DNA of 64,000 nucleotides from an uncultured Opitutia bacterium (GTDB lineage Bacteria > Verrucomicrobiota > Verrucomicrobiia > Opitutales > Opitutaceae): contig CAIMFY010000022.1 in assembly GCA_903840415.1 (NCBI GenBank), positions 1 to 64,000 on the forward strand. Direction: 5' to 3'. Below are positions 1 to 7,811 of the stretch, in pieces; position 1 is the first letter of the stretch; every line of letters begins with the position of its first letter. The translations under genes were made by a program, and so were the position numbers. The notes below the pieces were generated by a model, which saw only the letters and a list, made by a program, of their open reading frames with translations, searched no databases and was not told the origin of the DNA.

Positions 1-141
1 GCCCTCGGGGCCGGCGAGAATCAGCAGCACTTTGAACGGCGCTCGCTTCAACTCCACTTGAAGCTGCACGAGCGCATTGCGCAGCACCTGAGCGCGGGCT
101 TGGTAAGTCTTCTTCGACAGCCGCTGCTTTGCTTTCGCCAT
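1..141 (-). CDS. Polyphosphate kinase 2 family protein (polyphosphate:AMP phosphotransferase-like), N-terminal part
   Basis: Only the first 47 codons lie in the window; the gene runs off the left edge. Reading leftward from the ATG at 141, the peptide begins MAKAKQRLSKKTYQ and reaches FKVLLILAGPEG, which is the lead-in to the P-loop (GxxGAGKG) of PPK2-type enzymes. The LxKxxY...LRxxLxxxQ pattern before it is usual for the first domain of polyphosphate:AMP phosphotransferases, which transfer phosphate from polyphosphate to AMP in the cytosol. The P-loop itself is outside the window, so single-domain and two-domain PPK2 forms cannot be told apart. Confidence 0.6.
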   Translation of the reverse strand, partial: MAKAKQRLSKKTYQARAQVLRNALVQLQVELKRAPFKVLLILAGPEG

Positions 142-262
142 AAGCTTTGGAAGTTGGCCCGACCCCTAACGTTGTCGAGCCGGAGATGCCGCGAGAAACC
201 AGCATAGTATACCAATTCCAATAGACCGCCCCGCCGCCGCCGACCGCCGCCGTGCTTCGCCA

Positions 263-682
263 ATGCACACGTTTGCTTGCAGCGAAAAGGAAACGCTGCT
301 GGTGTTCGCCTTCTCGCTGGTCAACGCGATGATCGCCGACATCTGCGACGAAGACGAACTGCACACCAGTGTCCACCGCGAAGGTATCTACTTCGCTGTC
401 TACAACTGGTGGTGGAAGGTCGCCGTCTCGATCGCCTCCGTCATCAGCGGCTATCTGCAACGCTACACCGGTTTCGTCGAAGGAGCGCCCACGCAGAGCG
501 AATCGACGCTCTTCTGGCTCCGCGCGTGGGAGATCAGTCTGCCCGCGGCCCTGTGCCTCGGCAGCGTCTGGCTGATGGTCAAATATCCTCTGACTGAGGA
601 TCGCGTCTACGAGATCAAGGCCCTCCTTGAGGCACGCAAAGCCCGCATCCCGACCCCGGCCGATCCGTCTATCCCGGTGTGA
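263..682 (+). pseudogene. 3' remnant of a GPH-family (MFS) sugar transporter
   Basis: The 139-residue product matches only the C-terminal part of a glycoside-pentoside-hexuronide:cation symporter. It carries the DICDEDELHT...REGIYFAVYNWWWK region that precedes the last transmembrane helices, then two hydrophobic helices and a hydrophilic tail. Full GPH transporters are about 450 residues with 12 helices, so roughly the first two thirds are missing. Nothing of the missing part is visible between this gene and the divergent PPK2 gene at 141. I infer a deletion or rearrangement that left a 3' fragment. It lies directly upstream of a glucan hydrolase pair whose products such a transporter could have imported. 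Confidence 0.55.
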
Positions 683-738
683 GGCCCGCCGTGCACCCAC
701 CCCGCTCCGTTCATCCCCACTAAATCAGGAATCTCCCC

Positions 739-2973
739 ATGCATCCGCACCAACCCAATTGTTCCGCCATCGCGAGCTGGTTCCGCCCCGCGACTTTCGT
801 CGCGCTCGCTCTGCTCGGCGCGATCGCAGCTGGGGCCGCCGTGCCCTACGAACAACATGTCCTCTTCGTCAACGCCCCGGCAGACGGCGGCTATTCGCAC
901 AGCTCGGGCAACGTCATCGGCCCGAGCACCCTCGAATTGGCCGGCACCCGTTTCCCGATCGATACGCAGCACTATTTCAGTCCGCCGAACGCCCTCCGCC
1001 TGCACTGGAAATCCGCTCCGGGCGGGGACTGGCAGATGCGACTCCAAGCGATCGATCGCGACACCAAAAAAACTCCCCTCGTCGGCGACACGCTCGCGTT
1101 CTGGTGCTACGCCGACACGGAAATCACCGCCGCCAATTCGCCCCGCGTCTACGCCACCGATCGCACCAACCACGGATCTGTCGCCGTCACGCTCGTGCAA
1201 GGCGCCGCCCGCATTCCGGCCGGCCGCTGGGTGCGGCTCACGCTCGATTTTACCGACCCGAAAGTTCTCTACCAAAGCACTGACGATCGGATCTTCTCCC
1301 TACGCGACATCGTCGGCGTGACGTTCATGCAGGGGCTCGATGACGGCATGGCGCACACTCTCTACCTCGACGATTTCATGCTGGTCGACCATCCCGTGCC
1401 GGATGCTGTTCCACCCCCGACACCGGCTGGCCTCGCGGTTCGCGGCTACGAGCGGCACTGCGATCTCACGTGGCAACCCAGCGACGCCGCCGATCTTTTC
1501 GCCTACCGGATTTACCGCTCGTGGGATGGCAAAGAGTTCACGGCCGTCGGCACCCAGCAAAGCACCTGGACCCGTTACGAAGATTTCACCGGCGAGCCGG
1601 GCCGCACCGCCTATTACCGGATCAGTGCCGTCGATCTTGCCGGCAACGAGTCCACGCCCTCTGCGACGGCCAGTGCGACCACGCATCCGATGAACGATGA
1701 GCAACTCCTCGAGATGGTGCAGGAGGGCTGTTTCCGCTATTACTGGGAGGCCGGTCATCCGAATGCCGGGCTCGCACCGGAAATCACGCCCGGCGATCCC
1801 AACCTGATGGCGGTCGGCGGCAACGGCTTCGGTGTCATGGCTCTGCTCGCCGCCACCGAACGGCAGTTCGTCACGCGCGACGCCGGCGCAGCGCGGATGC
1901 TCAAGATCGTGCGGTTTCTCGCGCAGGCCGATCGTTTTCATGGCGCCTGGCCGCATTTCCTCGACGGTCGCAGCGGCAAAACCCTAGCGTATTTCGGCCC
2001 CTACGACGACGGCGGCGATCTGGTGGAGACGGCGTTCATGATCCAGGGCCTACTCGCCGCCCGCCAGTATTTCGATCGCGACACCCCGGCCGAACGCGAG
2101 ATTCGCGCCACCACCACCCGACTTTGGCGTGAAGTCGAATGGGACTGGTATCGGAAGACGCCTGACAGCGACCTGCTCTACTGGCACTGGTCGCCCGATC
2201 ACGGCTTCCACATCAGTCATCCGCTCATCGGCTGGAACGAGACCATGATTATTTATCTACTCGCCATCGCCTCACCCACTCATCCCGTGCCCGCCAGCCT
2301 GTGGCACACCGGCTGGGCCGGGCAGTCCGAACTCCATGTCAACTACCGGCAGAGTTGGAGCCGCACGACCGAAGGCGATCATTTCACCAACGGCCACAGC
2401 TACTACGGAATCAAGCTGGAGGTTGGCGAAGGCAACGGCGCCGAGCTGTTCTTCACGCATTTCTCCTTCATGGGATTCGATCCGCGTGGGCTGCGCGATC
2501 GCTACACGAACTATTTCACAAATAACCGCGCCATCGCGCTCATCCAGCAGCGGTATGCCATCGAAAATCCGCTGAAATTCGCGGGCTACGGCGCGGACTG
2601 CTGGGGCCGCTCCGCCGGCGTCAATGCTGGCGGTGGCCGCGCTCTCCCGCGCGACGACAACGGCACGATCAACATCATGGCCTCGCTCGCTTCGATGCCT
2701 TACACGCCCGCCGAATCCCTCGCCGCGCTCCGGCATTTTTATCGCAATCTCGGCGCGAAAACGTGGGGACCCTTCGGTTTCCACGACGGCTTCAACGAAA
2801 AGGAAAACTGGTTCGACGAAGTCTACATGGCGCTGAACCAGGCACCGATTGTCGTCATGATCGAGAACCAGCGTTCCGCGCTCGTCTGGAAAAATTTCAT
2901 GGCCAACCCCGAAATCAAACCGGCGCTCGACGCGATCGGATTCAAGCCCGATCCCACCGGCCTCGCGCCCTAA
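739..2973 (+). CDS. GH144-type (glucoamylase-family) endo-beta-1,2-glucanase with FN3 domain, secreted
   Basis: A 744-residue protein. An N-terminal hydrophobic segment (about residues 22-36, ending near AAGAAVP) is a likely signal peptide. A beta-rich region of about 190 residues follows, then a fibronectin type III domain (about 225-315), then the catalytic domain from about residue 318 to the end, with EGCFRYYWEAGHP, GFGVMALLAA, WPHFLDG and HPLIGWNETM, which are typical of the PF10091 glucoamylase family. That family contains the GH144 endo-beta-1,2-glucanases. I infer cleavage of beta-1,2-glucan or a related glucan in the periplasm or outside the cell. The GH3 gene follows after 9 bp, so the two are probably one transcript. 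The exact substrate cannot be read from sequence. Confidence 0.85.
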   Translation: MHPHQPNCSAIASWFRPATFVALALLGAIAAGAAVPYEQHVLFVNAPADGGYSHSSGNVIGPSTLELAGTRFPIDTQHYFSPPNALRLHWKSAPGGDWQMRLQAIDRDTKKTPLVGDTLAFWCYADTEITAANSPRVYATDRTNHGSVAVTLVQGAARIPAGRWVRLTLDFTDPKVLYQSTDDRIFSLRDIVGVTFMQGLDDGMAHTLYLDDFMLVDHPVPDAVPPPTPAGLAVRGYERHCDLTWQPSDAADLFAYRIYRSWDGKEFTAVGTQQSTWTRYEDFTGEPGRTAYYRISAVDLAGNESTPSATASATTHPMNDEQLLEMVQEGCFRYYWEAGHPNAGLAPEITPGDPNLMAVGGNGFGVMALLAATERQFVTRDAGAARMLKIVRFLAQADRFHGAWPHFLDGRSGKTLAYFGPYDDGGDLVETAFMIQGLLAARQYFDRDTPAEREIRATTTRLWREVEWDWYRKTPDSDLLYWHWSPDHGFHISHPLIGWNETMIIYLLAIASPTHPVPASLWHTGWAGQSELHVNYRQSWSRTTEGDHFTNGHSYYGIKLEVGEGNGAELFFTHFSFMGFDPRGLRDRYTNYFTNNRAIALIQQRYAIENPLKFAGYGADCWGRSAGVNAGGGRALPRDDNGTINIMASLASMPYTPAESLAALRHFYRNLGAKTWGPFGFHDGFNEKENWFDEVYMALNQAPIVVMIENQRSALVWKNFMANPEIKPALDAIGFKPDPTGLAP

Positions 2974-2982
2974 TTCCTAATC

Positions 2983-5256
2983 ATGTTTGCCTCGCCTGTA
3001 GCTCAGTCGACCAAAACTCGACGCCGCCGCCTCATTCTTCTCCTCGCCGTGTGTAGCCTGGGGCCAACCCTGCCGGCCCAGCCCGCTCCACCCGAGGATC
3101 GCGTGCACGCCCTGCTCAGTCGCATGACGCTGGAGGAGAAGATCGGGCAACTCGTCCAATACTCCTCGCGCAGCGACATGACGGGTCCCGCCTCGTCGGC
3201 GGCGCTCGCTCCGTTGATCCGCGCCGGCGGCGTTGGCAGCCTGCTCAACATCATCGGCGCGGCAGAGACGCGAAAATGGCAGCGCCTCGCCGTCGAATCT
3301 TCGCGCTTCCATCTCCCGCTCCTCTTCGGCCTCGATGTCGTGCACGGCTACCGCACGATCTTTCCGATCCCGCTCGCCACCGCCGCCTCGTGGGACCTCG
3401 CGCGGATCGAAGCCGCCGAGCGGATCGCTGCCGCCGAGGCCGCCGCCGCCGGTATCAATTGGACCTTTGCTCCGATGGTAGACATCGCTCGCGATCCGCG
3501 CTGGGGTCGCATCTCCGAAGGCGCCGGCGAAGATCCGTTTCTGGGATCGGCCGTCGCCCGCGCTCGCGTAATCGGGTTTCAAGGCGATGGCCGGTTCGCC
3601 ACGCCCGAGTCTATTCTTGCCTGCGCCAAACATTTTGCGGCCTATGGCGCCGTCCAGGCGGGGCGCGATTATTTCACGACCGACGTGACGGAACGCACGT
3701 TGCGCGAAGTCTATCTACCGCCGTTCCGCGCCGCCGTCGAAGCCGGCGTCGGCACGATCATGGCGGCATTCAACGACCTTGATGGCACTCCGTGCACCGC
3801 GAACGCCTTCCTGCTCGATCGCGTGCTTCGGCGCGAGTGGGGCTTTCGTGGATTCGTGGTTTCCGATTGGGCGGCCATCGAGGAACTCCGGGCCCATGGC
3901 ACCGCCGCCGATCTGCGTGACGCCGCACGGCAGGCGGTGGTCGCCGGCCTCGACATGGACATGGAAAGTGAGGCCTACGGGCCGCACCTCGCTGAATTGG
4001 TGCGCTCCGGTGCCGTGCCCGAGGCGCGAATCGAGGCCGCTGCCGGCGCCATTCTCGTCGCAAAATTCCGCCTCGGCCTCGTCGACGATCCTTACCGCTA
4101 CTGCGATGAGGCCCGCGAGAAAACCGCCTGGCTACGGCCCGAATCGCTCGCAGCTGCACGCGATCTCGCTCGCCGATCCTGCGTGTTGTTAAAGAACAAC
4201 GGGGCGCTCCCGATGAAACGCGACGGCATCACGGTCGCGCTCGTCGGTCCGTTGGCCGACTCGCCCCAACAGCAACTCGGCGCATGGTCAGGCCAGAGTC
4301 ACCGGGAAGATACGGTCACGATCCGGTCCGCGCTGGCCGAGTTTTTCCCGGGCACACGCCTGCGCTATGCTCCCGGCTGCACGGTGCGCGGCAGCGATAC
4401 ATCTGGTTTCAAAGCTGCGCGCGACGCCGCGGCCGGAGCCGATGTGATCGTCGCCGCCCTCGGGGAAGAGGCGGACCAAAGCGGCGAGGCCACGAGTCGC
4501 ACGTCGCTCGATCTTTCCGGACCGCAATTGGCGTTGCTCCGGGAACTGCGAGCCACTGGTAAACCGGTGATTCTCCTGCTGCTCACGGGACGGCCGCTCA
4601 CGATCGAGCCGGCCGAGCCACTGGCTGACGCGATTCTCCTCGCCTGGCATCCGGGCACGATGGGCGGCCCCGCCATCGCCGATGTCCTCACTGGCGCCTA
4701 TAATCCCTCCGGCCATTTGCCTGTCACCTGGCCGAGAAACGTCGGGCAAATTCCGATCTTCTACGCGCACAAAAACTCCGGCCGGCCAGCTCCGCACGTC
4801 GGTGAACCGGAAGACCGCTACTATTCGCACTACATCGATGCGCCCAACACGCCGCTTTATTCGTTCGGATTTGGGTTGAGTTACACGACGTTCGCCTTCG
4901 AAGGGGTTCGGCTCAACTCGCCCGTGCTGCGCGCCGACGGCGCCCCGTTGGTCGTCACCGTGCGGGTCAGCAACACCGGATCACGCAGCGGTGAAACCGT
5001 TGTGCAACTTTACGTCCGCGACCGCGTCGGCTCCGTCACGCGACCGGTGCGCGAGTTGAAAGGCTTCGCCAAAATCGCGCTCAATGTCGGCGAGTCGCGT
5101 GAGATCGAATTCAAGCTCACGCCGAACGATCTCGCCTTCTGGCGGGCCGACATGACGTTCGGGCCGGAACCCGGTCAGTTTGATCTCTTCATTGGTGGCG
5201 ACTCCACGGCAACGCTCTCCACGTCGTTCACGTTTGAAACCACTCCACGTAATTAA
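2983..5256 (+). CDS. bglX: GH3 family beta-glucosidase, exported
   Basis: A 757-residue enzyme of the usual length for BglX-type GH3 glucosidases. It has a basic then hydrophobic N-terminus (about residues 9-30, signal peptide), an (alpha/beta)8 domain starting at RVHALLSRMTLEEKIGQLVQ, an (alpha/beta)6 sandwich domain from about residue 400, and a C-terminal fibronectin-like domain from about 640 (TVRVSNTGSRSGETVVQLYV). The catalytic nucleophile is expected to be Asp295 in GFVVSDW. CAKHFAAYG and IMAAFND are other conserved GH3 stretches. It would release glucose from beta-linked oligosaccharides made by the neighbouring GH144 enzyme; several GH144 loci are paired with GH3 enzymes acting on beta-1,2-glucooligosaccharides. 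The gene symbol is by family resemblance only. Confidence 0.9.
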   Translation: MFASPVAQSTKTRRRRLILLLAVCSLGPTLPAQPAPPEDRVHALLSRMTLEEKIGQLVQYSSRSDMTGPASSAALAPLIRAGGVGSLLNIIGAAETRKWQRLAVESSRFHLPLLFGLDVVHGYRTIFPIPLATAASWDLARIEAAERIAAAEAAAAGINWTFAPMVDIARDPRWGRISEGAGEDPFLGSAVARARVIGFQGDGRFATPESILACAKHFAAYGAVQAGRDYFTTDVTERTLREVYLPPFRAAVEAGVGTIMAAFNDLDGTPCTANAFLLDRVLRREWGFRGFVVSDWAAIEELRAHGTAADLRDAARQAVVAGLDMDMESEAYGPHLAELVRSGAVPEARIEAAAGAILVAKFRLGLVDDPYRYCDEAREKTAWLRPESLAAARDLARRSCVLLKNNGALPMKRDGITVALVGPLADSPQQQLGAWSGQSHREDTVTIRSALAEFFPGTRLRYAPGCTVRGSDTSGFKAARDAAAGADVIVAALGEEADQSGEATSRTSLDLSGPQLALLRELRATGKPVILLLLTGRPLTIEPAEPLADAILLAWHPGTMGGPAIADVLTGAYNPSGHLPVTWPRNVGQIPIFYAHKNSGRPAPHVGEPEDRYYSHYIDAPNTPLYSFGFGLSYTTFAFEGVRLNSPVLRADGAPLVVTVRVSNTGSRSGETVVQLYVRDRVGSVTRPVRELKGFAKIALNVGESREIEFKLTPNDLAFWRADMTFGPEPGQFDLFIGGDSTATLSTSFTFETTPRN

Positions 5257-5324
5257 ATACGGCTGTTCGCGTAGTATGGGCTGGCCTCCAGTATTCGCAG
5301 CTGCAGCGAGCTTTGGAGAACAAA

Positions 5325-5351
5325 TGGCGGGATGGACGGGACTCGAACCCG
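5325..5351. repeat. Outer copy of the tRNA-Asp 3' end (oldest attachment-site remnant)
   Basis: These 27 bp, from the CCA end (read as tgg on the plus strand) into the T-arm, are identical to positions 7719-7745 and differ at two positions from the 3' end of the intact tRNA-Asp at 25556. Beyond 5351 the match stops. It marks the far-left boundary of the tRNA-Asp insertion array, just after the GH3 gene. The sequence further left is ordinary chromosome. Confidence 0.7.
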
Positions 5352-5398
5352 TCGTTTTTAAGGCACATCTCCTAGGGAGGCTCTCGCTTTTTTACATT

Positions 5399-5423
5399 TA
5401 GTGGCTCTTTGGTGGCTCGTAAA
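5399..5423 (+). repeat. Subterminal repeat of the Fic-carrying element, left copy
   Basis: A 25-bp sequence containing two GTGGCT boxes 12 bp apart (TAGTGGCT...GGTGGCTCG). It matches 7582-7606 at 21 of 25 positions in the same orientation. Each copy lies just inside one end of the small element bounded by the tRNA copies at 5325 and 7719. Such paired boxes near attachment sites are typical of integrase arm-type sites; that role is inferred. Confidence 0.45.
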
Positions 5424-5477
5424 CCGACCTTTTTAATTTTTGCCATCCACCTTACACGGATAGTTGACCGGATTGTG

Positions 5478-7043
5478 TCATGGCGTGCGCCGCGCGACCC
5501 TGAAGAGCTTTAGTTTAGCCGAGGCCTTCATTTCCTCCGCCACAAATTTTGTGAAGTCGCCAATCTCGCCTTGGACGGAAGCCTTTTCCAAGGCGGCCAT
5601 GTATTCGCGCCGCCGCTCAAGCCGGATGACCGCCCAGTTGTAGCCGCCAGATGCGAGCATGAGGTTCATCAGGAATCGTCCGATGCGGCCATTGCCGTCG
5701 GCATAGGGATGGATGAACACAAAGACAAAATGGCCGAGCACCGCACGGACGGCGGGCTCAGGTTCGCGGCTGAGCGCTCCGAACAGCGCCTCCATCAAGA
5801 CAGGGACAGCCTCAATCGCGGGAGGAACATGCTCCGAGCCCCGGATGAAGACCCGGCGCTCGCGGTAGCCGGCGAGCGCAGACGCAGGCAAGATATTCGC
5901 CTGCACAGACGGGCTGAAGAGGGCGCGATACCAACCTTGAAGGTCGCGATCCACAACTTTGCCCGGCAGTCGACCGCGCCAGATCTCACCGAGACTGGCC
6001 AGAACCCCGTTGAACGCTTCGCGGTAGCCCTTCGCGGCCATCGCATTGATCTGTGCTTGGTCCTGCGGATTATCGATCGGATTCCAAGCACCGTCGGCGA
6101 TGCGCTGGATCAGTTCCGGCGTAACCTGGTATCCTTCGATTGAGAGCGAATTGTAGGCGTCATGCGTATAGATTTCATTCAGACGTTGCAGGTAACGGGC
6201 TTGATCGGGCATAGCCCGGGGAGGCGCCGGGAAATGCGCCAGCACGTCTGGCCGCAAGTGCGACCACATTGCCTCGATTCGACCGGCGTAGGGTGACTGC
6301 AAGACGGCCCCGACCGGAAGGCGGGGCGGTTCTTCGAAGGGATTCTGCGGCTTGATCGCAATGCCGGCGGCGAGCAAGTCCGCTTCCAACCGGGCGGCGG
6401 AGTCAGTGAGTCCGAGATGCCGCATTCCGCCCACGACACGACTGGCGGCGGAGACATTGACGTCGCCGGCTAGGATAGCGCGGGAGAGTTCCTCGACTCG
6501 CACCATGCGCAGCGCCAGTTCCGCATTGGTCGCCGACCGGGTAAAATAGCTCGGAGTCGTGCGGGTGAGAGCGAGTGCCAGCGGCATGACCTGCACTCCC
6601 TGTTTCAGTTCGGTCGATGCGGGGATGCCCTTGCGGTTGGGATAAAGCAAAATCGAACTATTGTTCGGCAGCTTTAGGGTGAAAACGCCGCCGCGGGCGG
6701 TGAGCACGATTAACTGCTTCGGGGTTTGCGTGCCGGCGGTCCAGAGGTCGAGGGAATGCTCTGGCGAAAGGCAGTAACGCTGACCGTAACGTGCCTGAAG
6801 GTAGGCCGAGACGAAGGCCCAGAAGTGGAGATGCCAAAAAGTGGTGTCTCCGGGACGGGCTTGCGGCGTCGTCAGGGCATACCAACCCTTGATGATCTCG
6901 ACTAGGAACCCGCGCTGTTGCAGTAGGGTGCGGTCCCGCCGCGGCAGTAGTCCGGTGCGCAAGATGTGCGAGGGGGCCGCGGCCTGCGCGCGGCGCAGGG
7001 CCTCAGAGAGGTCGCGTTGCGGGTTCACCGGCATGGATGACAT
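5478..7043 (-). CDS. Fic domain protein with N-terminal AbiEi-like domain
   Basis: A 521-residue protein. The C-terminal half is a Fic domain with the full catalytic motif HPYADGNGRIGR at residues 445-456, so AMP transfer (or another nucleotidyl transfer) to a target protein is expected. An inhibitory-helix motif SLSIEG (299-304, pattern [ST]xxxE[GN]) lies before the Fic core, so it looks like a self-inhibited class II Fic protein. Residues about 20-180 resemble the winged-helix AbiEi-type antitoxin region (ILRTGLLPRRDR, GWYALT, HLHFWAFVSAYL, LSPEHSLDL), which would bind DNA. It is the main gene of a small tRNA-Asp insertion without a visible integrase. Three 23-bp repeats sit just upstream and may be its operator. 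Fic fold and motif are certain; the N-terminal assignment is by resemblance. Confidence 0.85.
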   Translation of the reverse strand: MSSMPVNPQRDLSEALRRAQAAAPSHILRTGLLPRRDRTLLQQRGFLVEIIKGWYALTTPQARPGDTTFWHLHFWAFVSAYLQARYGQRYCLSPEHSLDLWTAGTQTPKQLIVLTARGGVFTLKLPNNSSILLYPNRKGIPASTELKQGVQVMPLALALTRTTPSYFTRSATNAELALRMVRVEELSRAILAGDVNVSAASRVVGGMRHLGLTDSAARLEADLLAAGIAIKPQNPFEEPPRLPVGAVLQSPYAGRIEAMWSHLRPDVLAHFPAPPRAMPDQARYLQRLNEIYTHDAYNSLSIEGYQVTPELIQRIADGAWNPIDNPQDQAQINAMAAKGYREAFNGVLASLGEIWRGRLPGKVVDRDLQGWYRALFSPSVQANILPASALAGYRERRVFIRGSEHVPPAIEAVPVLMEALFGALSREPEPAVRAVLGHFVFVFIHPYADGNGRIGRFLMNLMLASGGYNWAVIRLERRREYMAALEKASVQGEIGDFTKFVAEEMKASAKLKLFRVARRTP

Positions 7044-7053
7044 CTGTTACTTA

Positions 7054-7106
7054 CTTTGGTTTCGTGTCAAAACTTACTTTGGTATTCTGCTGCACCCTGC
7101 TTTGGT
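7054..7106 (-). promoter_or_regulatory. Three 23-bp-spaced direct repeats upstream of the Fic gene
   Basis: CTTTGGT occurs at 7054, 7077 and 7100, exactly 23 bp apart; the first two copies share the longer ACTTACTTTGGT, and the last two share CTTTGGTATT. On the coding (minus) strand the boxes read ACCAAAG. They lie 11-63 bp upstream of the start codon, with a TTGACA hexamer between boxes, so they probably form the promoter/operator of this gene. AbiEi-like antitoxins are known to repress their own promoters, so autoregulation through these boxes is a reasonable inference. Confidence 0.5.
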
Positions 7107-7215
7107 ATTTTGTCCGATTGGAGCGATAACCACCGTGATCTCGGCCTCCGCACTTTCCCCAAAAAGCCGCTCCAGTTCTCCTGTTTGGCGGCTCTCCCGC
7201 TTTGCTTGCACGGGA

Positions 7216-7548
7216 CTAAGCTATTTTCAATTCAGCGGTGGGGAACTTCACCGATCTCCCGTTGGGAATCTCGACGATTCCGCCGAGCATCTCAGGATCG
7301 TCTGCGATCTCCATGTCGAAAAGCACGTCCGGGCGTTTGTGCTTACCAATCCAGCGGGCAAGAAATTCAGTTGAAAATGCGATCGCTGCGTAGTCACGCC
7401 CACTCGACCGCCACGTTATGTCGAGAATCGACCCGGTTTCTTGGTCCCAAACCCAGGCATGCTCGGCGACGAGGCCAACCGTCACGCGTTCCGACAGTCC
7501 TCCATTGCGTTTCTTCACTCTGTCTAGAAATGGGCCGGTGATTTCCAT
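7216..7548 (-). CDS. Uncharacterised protein of the Fic-carrying element
   Basis: A 110-residue protein starting MEITGPFLDRVKKR. The reading frame stays open upstream into the tRNA fragment, but that part translates only tRNA sequence, so the ATG at 7548 is preferred. The protein contains HAWVWDQETGSILDITW, reminiscent of small proteins with a His-Trp...Asp-x-Thr core such as transglutaminase-like folds, but no catalytic Cys is seen. It has no recognised family. It lies upstream of the Fic gene in the same orientation, about 110 bp from the Fic operator repeats. Confidence 0.5.
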   Translation of the reverse strand: MEITGPFLDRVKKRNGGLSERVTVGLVAEHAWVWDQETGSILDITWRSSGRDYAAIAFSTEFLARWIGKHKRPDVLFDMEIADDPEMLGGIVEIPNGRSVKFPTAELKIA

Positions 7549-7581
7549 GGGATTCGTCGCTCGGTGATTGAAGCTAAATCC

Positions 7582-7606
7582 TAGTGGCTTTCCGGTGGCT
7601 CGAAAA
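7582..7606 (+). repeat. Subterminal repeat of the Fic-carrying element, right copy
   Basis: Matches 5399-5423 at 21 of 25 positions, again with two GTGGCT boxes 12 bp apart (here AGTGGCT and GGTGGCT). It lies 113 bp left of the second tRNA-Asp 3'-end copy. It probably marks the right inner end of the first inserted element. Confidence 0.45.
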
Positions 7607-7677
7607 GCCTCAAATGATGCCGAAGCCGGCAGAATGTCGCTGAACGCTGCTGATCGCCTAAAGTGATGGTCATTAAA

Positions 7678-7714
7678 TAAAAAGGCCCGTTTCGGAGCGA
7701 AACGGGTCTTTTTT
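7678..7714. terminator. Bidirectional intrinsic terminator beside the second tRNA-Asp end
   Basis: A 10-bp stem (GGCCCGTTTC / GAAACGGGTC, 7684-7708) is flanked by an A-run on the left and TTTTTT on the right, so it works on paper in both directions. It lies 5 bp from the tRNA 3'-end copy at 7719 and on the side where a tRNA-Asp transcript would end. It was probably the tRNA terminator before the second element inserted. Confidence 0.75.
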
Positions 7715-7718
7715 GAAT

Positions 7719-7770
7719 TGGCGGGATGGACGGGACTCGAACCCGCGACCTTCTGCGTGACAGGCAGACG
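7719..7770. repeat. Attachment site copy (attL) of the integrative element in tRNA-Asp
   Basis: These 52 bp repeat the 3' portion of tRNA-Asp at 25556-25607, from the CCA end to the anticodon loop, with two mismatches; the 26 bp around the anticodon arm are identical. The next bases no longer match the tRNA, so the copy stops at the anticodon loop, a common crossover region for tyrosine integrases. The integrase gene starts to the right, 41 bp from its stop codon. This defines the left end of the large element. Confidence 0.85.
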
Positions 7771-7811
7771 ACCTCCACTATGAAAGCAAAAAGCCAAGTG
7801 TCAGGAAATTG

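Noticed and set aside
5325-5400. Possible second complete tRNA or tmRNA 3' end
   Set aside because: Only the T-arm and acceptor 3' strand match a tRNA; no 5' acceptor strand, D-arm or convincing anticodon stem can be folded from the next 90 bases.
7549-7797. N-terminal extension of the 7216-7548 protein
   Set aside because: The extra codons translate the tRNA-Asp fragment and terminator, so they are not protein-coding.
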